NCBI GenBank assembly: GCA_001931875.2
Contig: MSJH02000422.1
Span: 1-22,450, forward strand
Direction: 5' to 3'
DNA length: 22,450 nt
DNA from: Byssochlamys sp. IMV 00236
Lineage: Eukaryota > Ascomycota > Eurotiomycetes > Eurotiales > Thermoascaceae
The notes beneath the pieces are model-generated. The model had not been told where the DNA came from. It searched no databases and saw only the letters and a program-made list of their open reading frames with translations. Each line of letters begins with the position of its first letter. The first letter of the stretch is position 1. Position numbers and translations under genes: made by a program. This document shows, piece after piece, positions 1 through 9,762 of this stretch.

Positions 1-2234
1 TTTTTTTTTTTTTTTTTTTACATTCGCTTGCGCTCTCGGCTCAACTCTATCTTTTGCTTTCTCAATTCTGTCATCTGCTCCTGACATTCTTCCATATATT
101 GCCTACAGCAGAAAACGGTAAACTACAAAGTACCAGTGATATCCGTGTATACATTTACTTGATAACATAGGACTCATTAGCAACGCTGATCAAAAGTTCA
201 AATATCTTGATCTTGTCTCGAAGACTCAAATTGACGTAGGCATTTTCATGATCCTCAAGTGTAGATCCTGCGAAGGGCACAAGGAGTGACAAGATTCGGT
301 CGATATCATCTAACATCTCGAGCGGTGCAAGCTAATGACGATAAGCGCTTCTTTTTGATTTCACAAGATAAAAGTGTGTTATACCTGATTAATGAAGCCA
401 ATCAATATATTTTCCCATCCTTCACGTTCATCCTCTGTATCGACCGTGCCATGATCCCAGTCTCGGCTAATTTCTTCCACTTCAGGACTACCACATCCCC
501 TCTCCGGATTCTTCTCACGGTGTTTGGCTGGTGGTCGGAATCGCCAAATGTGATTTTCGTCAATATCATCCTCGCTTGAAAACCGTCTCAGTGTCTCTTC
601 GTAAGCAATCGAGGTTGCACTTCGAGAGATCTCATAGCCAGACCCATACAATGACATCGCAGCTGCCATGGCTGTTGATCCGCTACCTTGACTCTCTTTC
701 TTTAAGCGATCTCTTTGCTTGATAATGGCATTAAGAAGAGCAATATTGGCCTCTCGCATCAAGGTGGATGGCTGTTTGTGGTGAAGTGCACTTTCAAAAT
801 CGTCAAGAGAAAATGGTGATAATTTCAAAGGATGTGCAAAGACGCTCAAAAATGACCAAGTCATTAAGAACGATCCATAGCAATCATCCGGAACAGTTGT
901 CTTGTGTGTTGCTTCTGGATGAGGAGGCATACTACCTGTGGGGTTTTGTACATCAGTGTTGGCTCCCTCGACTCCCGGTGTCATATCGGTAATCTTGCCG
1001 TAGCCACTAGGGTCTCGTCTGTAAGTTGGAATATTCAAGTCCTCCATAGGATACCGCAGAGTGAGCTCTGCTTTGTGTGAATCAATGATTAATGATCGGT
1101 TATTTATCGAACCGTTGTTATGGTCAGTTGTGCCGCCTGTTGTAGGTCGCTTCTTTCTAGATTTTGCATAGGCAACGTTTCTGGCCTCGAATAATTTTTC
1201 AGGCAATGTGGTGTCAATATCGAACTTTTCAGCAGTATCAGGCTAATGCAAGGTTCTTTTAAAATATCTGTACAAGGATCATCGCTTTATTCCTTACTTT
1301 AATATTCCAAGGAGCGCCTATGTACGTGTCCTTGATTGCGTGTTCTTTGATATACTTTTTCAACAAGTTTTTAGAAAAGGCAAACCTATCACGTCTTTAA
1401 AAGAAAAGAGATTAACATCCAATGTCTATGATATTCTTCTCCTCGTGTCGCTTACTTGATTTTTTCTTTTGGCAAAACTTTGATCATATCTTCAATTCCG
1501 ACCGAATCCTCGTCAATAAGCTGAACTTTATACTGTTCTTCCGCATCTTCATTCTTTATGACTTCCAATACCTGTCCATGATATCTGTGCCAATATGCGT
1601 ATTTAGTTGCAGATCAAATATGCTCATCGCTTTTCGCTCTTACGCAATATTATCGTCCCAAGTACATTGCACAAATTCACCTGGGACGTATCGATTTACA
1701 AAGTGTTTATAGGTGTCATCAACGAGGGCGTCCAGACGAAGGGTTTCTACAAATATATTGAAAAAATGACGGGTTGGGTATGTGTATGGCGCGCGTATAC
1801 TAGGGTGAAAGTGACTTACGGAATTGGATATGCAGTAGCACTTGTTTTTGTAGTTCTAGAGATAATTTGTTTCCTGTACGCTCTTTTTCCTCTCTTTCGC
1901 TCTTTAATGCTTCCATGTACGTCAAGTTTTGTTTGCCGGTCGCTTCACATTGCCAGATAGGCTTTTTATACAGTGACGTACGTTTCAAGTACTCCCTATA
2001 AAAAAGAGTATGGGGTCAAGGATAATAACATGTGTATATAATGGATATGCGCTTCACACAAATGTGAGAGACGCTGTAAGTATATATATATAAAGAAAAA
2101 GGATACGAATAGTCTGTAAATATTTCTTGGGTTAAAGGTGAGTACCAAACCAAGGTCTCTTTGGATTCCTTCTTTGCTGGATCATATTTGGGTGTTTCGA
2201 TAGGCGGTACTCGTTTGCGTTTAAGTAATGGCAT
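1..2234 (-). CDS. ITC1: Itc1/ACF1-like ISWI-complex subunit (WAC + DDT domains), 3' end missing
   Basis: Exons on the minus strand: 2234-2107, 1995-1820, 1746-1644, 1584-1456, 1394-1298, 1242-385, 331-159 and 102-about 21. All phases join, giving about 582 residues. The start ATG at 2234-2232 opens a basic N-terminus (MPLLKRKRVPP) typical of Itc1. A WAC domain follows over about residues 25-220: WYSPLTQEIFTDYSEYLKR, then CEATGKQNLTYMEALKSE, and later FAFSKNLLKKYIKEH and YIGAPWNIK. A DDT domain lies near residues 330-400 (FLMTWSFLSVFAHPLKLSPF). In known family members (yeast Itc1, animal ACF1/WSTF) these are the DNA-contacting, non-catalytic subunits of ISWI remodelers in the nucleus. The last readable exon is Lys/Glu-rich. 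It ends in TAA directly before the window-edge homopolymer, or has a GTAAAA donor there. Yeast Itc1 is about twice as long, so I read the gene as cut by the contig end, not naturally short. Confidence 0.88.
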
Positions 2235-3664
2235 GATCTAAAATAGGTTGGATAGATGGCGTCAGTTCAGAGAAAGTGAGAAAGAAAGATTGAAAAGGGA
2301 AAATAACAGAAGAGAGGGTGTAAAAGTGGCTTGTCTGACTTTCTCTTTAGCTTGACTCCAAAAACTTTTCAGCTCCTACTCTTTTTTGCTGAGGAGTGGC
2401 AAGGGAATAATTCAAGCAGATATATATTTCAAGAAACTTGGCTTTTTGTAATTGAATCAGGTCTGTTGCTGTATGAGATTTTATTCAATTTCGATACACA
2501 ATAGCTTCTGTTTGTTGGATTTGATTCTTGATCCAAGTTGTAATACAAGAGCAACCCCCCAAAGAAAAAAAAGGAAACAAAAAAGTAAGCAGGCAAACAG
2601 AAGCAAGACAAGGCATCTTTGTACTTTTTTGAATATTACCATATAAGGAAATCATTTCTTGTGACTACAGTACAGTTTAGTGAAAAGACGCATAATTGTT
2701 TGAGCAAATCTGTTTATTTTGATGTCCTATGTATGTTGCTTTATGGATGGTCTGAATAAGATAGCAAGAACGTTCCTCTTTTCTCTCTGGAATAATAAAG
2801 ATTTCGAAAGCATATATTTTCTAACATGGGGGGGACATCTTTTGTTGCAAAGTGAATATACAATAATCGACTCAGATGCTTCTTTCGACTGATAACTGAG
2901 GCTTTAGGCTTTAAACTCGTCTATCTTCTTGAATACATTGTACTTTGCTGTTCTTCTGCTAGGCAAGCCCATTTAGGACAAGAAAAAAAAAAGTCTCAAC
3001 TGAAATGATTAATTTAAGTTTGGTAATAGAAATACATTTTTTGAATGTTGGCCATCAAGCTGAACATGCACCCATTGAAAGGCAAAGTTTGGCACTTTGG
3101 ATGAATCCCTCCTGAGACCTAGTAACATGCATAACATCTTCTTTACCCCCAACAAGCAACCGTACCAAGAGGATGAAATATGTTACGCGTTTACCTCATT
3201 ATTGAGAATATCGCATTTCTTATCTCCCATTATTTCTTGCTCTTCTTTCAAATCAAAGCATATACTTTTTCCTTGATAAAAAGACAAAATAACAACTGAC
3301 ATTTGGGAAAGACATTGTAATTCTTATCACCAATTGAACATATTATTCAACCCTTTAAATAAGAGCTTATTAGCAACTATTGTAAAAAGTAGTAATGATA
3401 GTCACTCACTGAGGATACTCTTCAATGAGTGTCTATTTTTTTCTTTGCTTATCGTCATATACTTTCATGTGGGTGTCTAGGTTGCACAGTTCCTGCCACA
3501 CACACACAATAAAAAAAAAGAAAAAAATATAAAACCAAAAATAGAAAGGACTAACTCACACACACACACACACACACTTTCTTTATTCTCCTCTTTTCTT
3601 TATTTCATTATTTTATCTTATTTTTTCCTTTCTTTCTTTATATTATTAATAGTTAATTTACATA
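2235..3664. promoter_or_regulatory. Divergent intergenic region between the Itc1-like and ArfGAP genes
   Basis: About 1.4 kb of AT-rich DNA between two gene starts that point away from each other, so it should carry both promoters. I found no convincing protein frame, tRNA or box C/D RNA in it. The part next to the ArfGAP start holds CA repeats and a long T/C-rich leader (about 3578-3660). Confidence 0.6.
3557..3577. repeat. (CA)n microsatellite in the ArfGAP 5' leader
   Basis: A pure CA dinucleotide run of about ten units. A shorter CA run lies about 60 bases upstream (around 3497-3508), and a T/C-rich tract follows up to the start codon. Likely length-variable between strains. Confidence 0.9.
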
Positions 3665-6045
3665 ATGTCAAATGCCTCTATTCAAACACCAATATCGCCT
3701 TCTATATCCATTTACCAACCAAAGGCGTCTGCAAATATTTATTTAGAAGACGGTCCATTATTTAGAGCAACGATCAAGGAATATGAGGACCGTACTGTCT
3801 CTCTAAGGACAACCTTGAAACACATCATTGCCGCAGCCACGCTATCATTTGAAGCCAAACAGAATTCATTGGAAAAGGAGAAAAAATTTATCGAGGCTGT
3901 GCGCCAAGCATCGTTTACGAAACCATTGTTTGATCATTACTTAAATCACGTCCTAAGCAGGTTACAAGAACAGCAGGAAAGACTATACCTTTGTATGCAG
4001 ACATTAGTGATTGATCCTTTAAAAAAGCTATATGAACTCGATGTTAAGATGGCAGATACGAAAAAGCGACAGTTTGAAGAGGCTAGTAAAGAATACTACT
4101 CTTATCTCTCCAAGTACCTAGGTAATAACAACAATAGCAACACTAGCAACAAGAATACAAACTTAAGCTTCCATAACGAGCGAAAACGATCAAGTAATGA
4201 ATTGGAACTGAGCATAAAGAAAAAGCAGTTTGATTTAGCTCGATTCAAGTACTATACATTCCTAACTGATCTCCATGGCGGTAAAAAGGAACAAGAAGTG
4301 CTCTATCATTTACTCCACCATTGCGAAAAACAATATGCATTTTACCATGAAGTCTGCAAAACATTGAAGACACATAAGCAAGGTTTAGAAGATGTAGCTA
4401 CTTATATTGCTGAAGCAAGTCGTGAACAGAAAATCATGAATCAAGAAAGAGACGAAAAGAGAAGGCAGTTAGAGACCAGTTATGGAACGAGCATAAGCTC
4501 CCCAATTACAGAGGCGCCAGAAATTACTCTTCACAAATTTGACGGTATACGAGATCTTCAACAGACAGACCAAGCATTTTTGAGTAACGTAGGACATAAG
4601 AAAGAGGGTTTCCTATTTACCTCATCCAAGCCCAGCAGACGAAGACACTCTCGTTCATTCTCTGGTGATCATTGGCACAAGTAAGAAGAAAGAATGTAGA
4701 AAAAGCTAATCTAATCTTGCTTATAGGCATTGGTGTGTTGTGAGCAAAGGGCAGCTTCAGGAATATACCAACTGGAAGCACCAACTCCAGACTCATAGCC
4801 AGCCTATTGTACTAAAATTAGCAGCTGTACGAGAAGCACGCGAGACGGGTCGTCGCTTTTGTTTTGAAATCATCACACCTACTATCCGTAGAGTATACCA
4901 GGCAACATCAAGTGAGGAGCTTTCGAGCTGGATAGCCACCATTAATAATGCCATCAGTGGGTCATTGAACGGTACTAGCAGCTGTGCTGTCTTTTCCAAT
5001 CCTAGCTTGAGTCCCTCAATTGATTGGCCCGGTGAAAGATCAATCAGTAAAGCATTAGATAGTATCGCCAAGACACGGCCCAAGAGACCACGTAGACATC
5101 ATCGACAGATTCAAAAGGCACTTTACGTTGAGAGCCCTACGCATGATACCAAAGACGCTTCATCGGGTGAATCATGGTTACTGAACCAACTGTATCAGGA
5201 TCCATCAAATATGCTCTGTGCTGACTGTTCAGCTAAAAATCCAAAATGGTGTTCGCTTAACCTTGGCATTCTTTTGTGTATTGGTAAAGAAGATAAATGA
5301 AGCTTATGTATATGCCTTATACTGACAGTTTTGTTTAGATTGTTCCGGTGTCCACAGAAGCTTAGGAACTCATATATCCAAGGTTCGCTCGTTTGTTCTT
5401 GATTCTGATTCAATAACAGCTGAGGCTGGACAACTCTTAAAGTCCATTGGTAATTCAAGGTTTAACGAAATGTGGGAATCAAGGCTACTACAGGAAAACG
5501 TAACTAAGCCAACTGCATCCGATACAAGAGAAGTCAAGGCGAAATATATCCGTGAAAAGTATGTGAATAAGCGGTTCTTACGATTGACGGATGATGACTC
5601 ATCTCGAATCCTACTTCAAGCCATTTTGGAGAATGACATGGCAAAGACCCTGTATGCTATTGGTATTGGTTCCGACGTGAATCAGCCCTTTCCGTTGGGA
5701 GACAAGGAAGTGATCCAGTCGTTTATTCCAAAGGAGATAGAATTTGATCTAGTCGTAAGGTATCCGCTGGTACTTGCCATGATCAAGTGTTGCTCTCCCG
5801 AAGATGGTGTAAATAGTATGTCAACACATGATGATAGTATAGATAGTGAGAGTGACTGTGAACACTATTTCCCTATGGCCGAACTTTTATTACTGAATGG
5901 ATGTGATATACAGACCAAAGATAAAGAGACAGGTCGTGTATTGGCTGATATGATAGCGGACAGTCAAGCTGTGAGTGATGAAGGCATTGAATATTTAAAT
6001 GTAAAGAATCATTTACGTGGAAATTCACTCATGAAAAGGGCTTAA
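3665..6045 (+). CDS. BAR-PH-ArfGAP-ankyrin protein (ACAP/centaurin type ARF GTPase-activating protein)
   Basis: Exons 3665-4680, 4727-5283 and 5339-6045, 759 residues. Domain order: a BAR-like coiled region (about residues 30-265, rich in K/E/Q helices), a PH domain (about 312-415, starting KKEGFLFTSS and running through HWHKHWCVVSKG), an ArfGAP zinc finger (about 485-610) and degenerate ankyrin repeats (about 635-745). The finger is CADC, 16 residues, CIDC (C503, C506, C523, C526), followed by SGVHRSLGTH with the catalytic arginine at R531. Such proteins stimulate GTP hydrolysis on ARF GTPases at curved endosomal or plasma membranes and control vesicle traffic. A low-complexity Asn/Ser stretch interrupts the BAR region near residues 152-165. 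Both splice junctions fall inside domains and restore them exactly, which supports the model. The stop is at 6043-6045. The assignment rests on family motifs; the exact orthologue among fungal ArfGAPs is not resolved. Confidence 0.93.
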
Positions 6046-6641
6046 AAATTGTCATACGTTTTCTGCATAATTTTTTCTATTTTATTTCTCCATTCCATGG
6101 TTCTGTGTTACAAGTGAAATAGTTAAAAGTTGCAATTTGCATTAAAGACATCCCAAAGTCTCATTCAGTGGCACCAATAAAATCAACTACTTTTTACAAT
6201 AGACAAAAGTGACACTTTTTTTATTTGTGAAAAACAAGTACAGTTGACAAGGAGTGAATTTAAATTCCGAATAGCATCACTTTTCGCCTTCTTACTTTCT
6301 ACCCAATCAACCCCTGCTGCGTCCTTTTTCCTCGGGAATAGAAACTTGACAAAAACCATTCATTTTTACGTTGCGGATAATTATTTACGCAGTGTGTGTG
6401 TGTGTACTTTCGACAGTTCTCAAGGGATTTTCTTTTTTTCTTTTTTCTTTTTCTTTCTTGTTATTTCCCTTTCGGTATCCTTTCCCTTCTTCTTTACCTT
6501 CTTTTCAACAAAAAAGCAAGAAGAAAAATAAAGTGTGAGTAAAGGCAAGGATAATAAAAAGTTACAATAAAAAGAGTGTGTGTATGTGTGTAAATAGTTG
6601 AATGTCCTCTAAAGACATGAATACTGAAAAAGATAGACAGG
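6046..6641. promoter_or_regulatory. Intergenic region upstream of the WOPR gene
   Basis: About 600 bases holding the 3' end of the ArfGAP transcript and the promoter and leader of the WOPR gene. It has a GT run near 6394-6404, a long T/C-rich tract (about 6425-6500) and a second GT run near 6577-6590. No further gene seen. Confidence 0.55.
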
Positions 6642-8508
6642 ATGACAGAGACATTTTATGGATATATTGAAACAACGCAAGATGTATTACTCATATTTGA
6701 AGGATGCAGAAGAGGCTTATTACCTAGAATATGTAGAAGATTACAGGAAAAGGAAAGACGTATGATAAGATCAGGCTCAGTCTTCGTCTTTGACGAAAGA
6801 GAATCAGGTATAATATCATTTAACATCGACAGGGGTTTAAAAAGGACAGAACTCAGCATTTATATATAGGAATCAAACGATGGACGGATGGTCTGGTTTG
6901 GAGTCCATCACGTATCCTTGGTAACTTTTTGATCTATCGTGAGCTTGATAAAAGAATACCAGGAGACAAGAAATTGACATCAATCACCAATGAGTCAAGG
7001 CAACGTAGCTTCAGTGCAGACCAAACAGCTGGCATCCTTGGTATCTCAACAGACCGCAATAGAGAGCGTCGACTCGTCGGTAGTCTTTCAGATTCTTATC
7101 GTTTTCGTAAAGATGGTCTCATAAAAAAGACAATGTCCATCATCGTCAACGGTGTTACTCAACATTTGGTGTCTTATTACCATCCTCAGGATATCATATC
7201 AAATAAGTTACGCACTCCCTCTTCCGTTCCAGAATTGGCAAGTCTGGAAATTTCTCCAGATTTATTAGTCAAACAAAACTTTAGAGTTCCACCCATGGTT
7301 GAGCCTTCTTCTTTTGATCACTCTGAAAATGCATTTATAAACTCTAGCTCTTATGGTAAAGATGACAACAACAACAAAGTGTCAGTCACTTATGGTTTTC
7401 TTTAGATGAAAGACGTGCACATTCTTTTCGTAGCATGTCATTAGGCTCGCTTCATAATACAAACAGCAACAGCAGTAACAACATGCTGGGTACGCCGGGT
7501 AATCCATCAACACCCTCTTTACTATATACCCCATCGCTTGCCACGAATGCGGCTGCGGGAAGAATGAATATGAATAGCAGTAATAACAAATTACCAAACA
7601 ATGCATTACCTTCGTCTTATTATACGAATCCACTCTACAGCAACACAGCAGGATTCTCACCACTACCTTCTCCTTCGAGCATTACGTCTTCTCCTATGTT
7701 ATCGCCTGTGCATCAATCATTCCCACATCCCAGACATTATTCTATTTCATCTGCTTCATCTGGTCCTATTCAACGTTTTGCTGCTCGTAATAGTTTCGAT
7801 CTCATGTCTGGAATCCAAGCCGATAGACAACAGCAACCATCACCATCACAACAACAACAACAACAACAACATCATCCTCATCCAACATCACAGCAGCAGC
7901 AACAACAACAACAACAACAGCCATCTACATCACAGCAACAATCTATCCATCCTCATATGCTTCCAGATATGTTTTTATCTGGAGATACACACATTAAAGC
8001 AGAAAATGACACTAGTGTAAATACAGGCAGTGAAGCTGTAGGGATATCAACACCAGCCACGGGTGCTAGTGGGTTCTCATCTAGTCCAAACATAGGACAG
8101 CTTTTGAACCCCATTCATCCCTTAAATACGACCATCAAACAGAATGATCCGTCCATGACAAATGCACAACTGTTTCAGTCGATGAATATAAGTAGTCCAT
8201 CTAAATATCAAGATTTTTCTTTACCCAGTACAACAACCGCTACCCCAAGTGGGACACCTCATTTTGACAGTTTTAGCAATAATAATAATAATAATCATTA
8301 TTATGAACAACAGCAACAACAGCAACAACAAACAGTGACTGATTCAGATCATCACTACCATCATCACCAAGAACAACAAGATACCCACTCTACAAATAAT
8401 CTTGTCCCACTCTTTCGAAATGGAATGGTTCTACCTAACACAAATTCTTCTTCAATGTATGATGAAAGTGCATCGGATCTCGGAATAGAACCATTAATGT
8501 TGAAATAA
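6642..8508 (+). CDS. WOPR-domain (Gti1/Pac2/Wor1 family) transcription factor
   Basis: Exons 6642-6807, 6870-7355 and 7406-8508, 584 residues. The start is fixed by an in-frame stop six codons upstream. The N-terminus is a textbook WOPR box: FYGYIETTQDVLLIFEGCRR, RSGSVFVFDERESG, then across intron 1 GIKRWTDGLVWSPSRILGNF. The second half-domain lies near residues 135-165 (DGLIKKTMSIIVNG, HLVSYYHPQD). Family members (Candida Wor1, Histoplasma Ryp1, S. pombe Gti1/Pac2, Fusarium Sge1) bind DNA through this fold and switch morphology or virulence programmes. The remaining 400 residues are disordered, with several poly-Gln runs and His/Asn/Ser-rich tracts. The second intron (7356-7405, 50 nt) is needed to join the frames; the alternative GTGTCA donor at 7379 leads to a stop after a few codons. 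The domain call is very secure. Its specific biological role here is unknown. Confidence 0.95.
7836..7944 (+). repeat. CAA/CAG (poly-Gln) tracts in the WOPR gene
   Basis: Two runs of about eight to nine Gln codons each, separated by a His/Pro spacer, inside the disordered tail. Further shorter runs lie near 8308-8331 (Gln) and 8275-8294 (Asn). The mixed CAA/CAG codons argue for a selected Gln-rich segment and against recent slippage alone. Confidence 0.85.
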
Positions 8509-8975
8509 CCCCCCCTTTTATTGTGATTTATGTTTTTTTTTTGTTCATATTACACTCAAACAAAACTACATGTATTTTGCTTTCCTTTTCTTTTTTCTTT
8601 TCTGTTGTAATTAATTGTATAAAAAAAAGACTTTTTTAATTAAAGAATCACATATTCTGGTTTGATTCCATCTTTGGCGTAACATGACATGTCTTTTGTA
8701 CTCTGTTATGCGTTGAGAATATGTAAATGTTTTCAATCATCGTCTTCTTTTGAATGTCAAATCAATGTTTATTTGTTTACTTCATCGTCATCCTTGTTAA
8801 AAGTCAACTCTTTCTCCGCTTATTTTGAAGTGAGCCCATGATTTTAGAGCGGTCACTTGTCGAGAAATTTTTTTTTAACTGTCATTTAATAAAGCTGCTC
8901 TATCTCTCTTTTTCTCTTTTCTTTTTTTTTTTTCATTCACTATATTCATAAAAGGTAATGTCATAGTAAAGAAAG
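8509..8975. other. 3' flank of the WOPR gene
   Basis: AT-rich, with many T runs and no open frame of note. It contains the WOPR 3' untranslated region and probably the promoter of the snoRNA pair that follows. I looked for additional C (TGATGA) and D (CTGA) boxes here and found none. Confidence 0.5.
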
Positions 8976-9077
8976 GAATTATTGTTATCCATGATGAATG
9001 CTTTGCCGCCCCAGGCGTAAAAAGTATTGACGATAAACCATGCAAGCTTACCCTTTATCTGACAATAACAATAATTC
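8976..9077 (+). ncRNA. Candidate box C/D snoRNA, D' guide for the 25S P-loop (snR67/U31-like)
   Basis: Box C ATGATGA is at 8991-8997 and box D CTGA at 9059-9062. They sit inside a perfect 13-bp terminal stem (8976-8988 pairs with 9065-9077), two bases from each box, as a box C/D kink-turn needs. A C' box TGACGA lies at 9028-9033. Positions 9004-9014 (TGCCGCCCCAG) are an 11-nt perfect complement of the conserved 25S sequence CTGGGGCGGCA, recalled from yeast rRNA. If the D' box is the degenerate CGTA at 9016-9019, the fifth-nucleotide rule places methylation on the residue equal to yeast Gm2619 (E. coli G2251). In yeast that site is served, as I recall, by snR67. The D guide (before 9059) shows only a 9-nt match to 25S (AAAGGGTAA) and I do not assign it. 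The GC-rich guide stands out in AT-rich DNA. Confidence 0.78.
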
Positions 9078-9206
9078 TTTGTTCTTTTTTTTTTGGGGGT
9101 GCTTTTATTAACTTTATATGTATTTTATAGGGGACACTCATAAAGATTATATATCTTTGAAGAGAGAGAAGTTTCCCTTTTCTGATTATGGTAAGTTTTC
9201 ATAACA

Positions 9207-9329
9207 AGATAGTTATGATTTGTTTGACATGATGAGCAAAAAACATTCCATGCTAACACGGACACATGATGACCGAGAGCGTGTTTATTTCATATCCTGA
9301 TACCATAAGCAATCATATCATAACTATCT
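9207..9329 (+). ncRNA. Candidate box C/D snoRNA, D' guide for 18S Am796 (snR53-like)
   Basis: Box C ATGATGA (9229-9235), C' ATGATGA (9266-9272), D' CGGA (9259-9262) and D CTGA (9297-9300) are all present in the right order. A perfect 13-bp inverted repeat (9207-9219 with 9317-9329) encloses them, although 9 and 16 unpaired bases separate it from the boxes. Positions 9245-9256 (ATTCCATGCTAA) are a 12-nt complement of the 18S sequence TTAGCATGGAAT. Counting five nucleotides upstream of D' lands on T9254, which pairs with the A of TTAGC, equal to yeast 18S Am796. That residue is methylated in yeast under the guidance of snR53 (from memory). The mature RNA is probably about 9224-9305. I could not assign a target for the guide before box D. 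Confidence 0.82.
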
Positions 9330-9762
9330 AAACTCGATTAGAATTTAATCTAACTCCTTTACCCTAGGATTAAGGCTGGTTTTTTTTTTTTATACTTCAA
9401 TAAAATTTTTTTATTAAAATATTCTTTGTGTCTTTATGTTATTTTCTTGAGTAAAAAAAAACTCTTTATGAGTCATGGTCACTTTACAGATTTTTTTGGC
9501 GCGTTTACGTCGTTTTAACCTAAAATGACACTAAACATTTTTTCCTGAAAGATTTACACCGAGATCACGCGTATAGTTTTAGTCATTCTGAAAGTTTTTT
9601 CGAGAAAAATGTGTCAAAGAGATAAATACACTACTTAATACATCTAAGTTTCACTAGAAAAATAAAGTTACTTTATTAGAAATTCAAACGGAGTTTGAGT
9701 TATCTATGTACGTGTGTGTGTCCTTTTTCTGTATGTTAGTGTAAACTCTCTTTTTCTTTGTA
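9330..9762. promoter_or_regulatory. Region between the snoRNA pair and the methyltransferase gene
   Basis: AT-rich DNA with A and T runs, a GT run near 9712-9720 and a short T/C-rich leader just before the methyltransferase ATG. No open frame, tRNA or further box C/D RNA seen. It should hold the 3' end of the snoRNA transcript and the promoter of the next gene. Confidence 0.5.

Noticed and set aside
2429..2646. Overlapping open frames of about 60 codons on both strands
   Set aside because: Low-complexity reading of A/T runs in the divergent promoter region, without motif or continuation.
7601..8020. 139-codon plus-strand frame rich in His, Asn and Ser
   Set aside because: Shifted-frame shadow of the CAA/CAT/AAT repeats in the WOPR gene tail.
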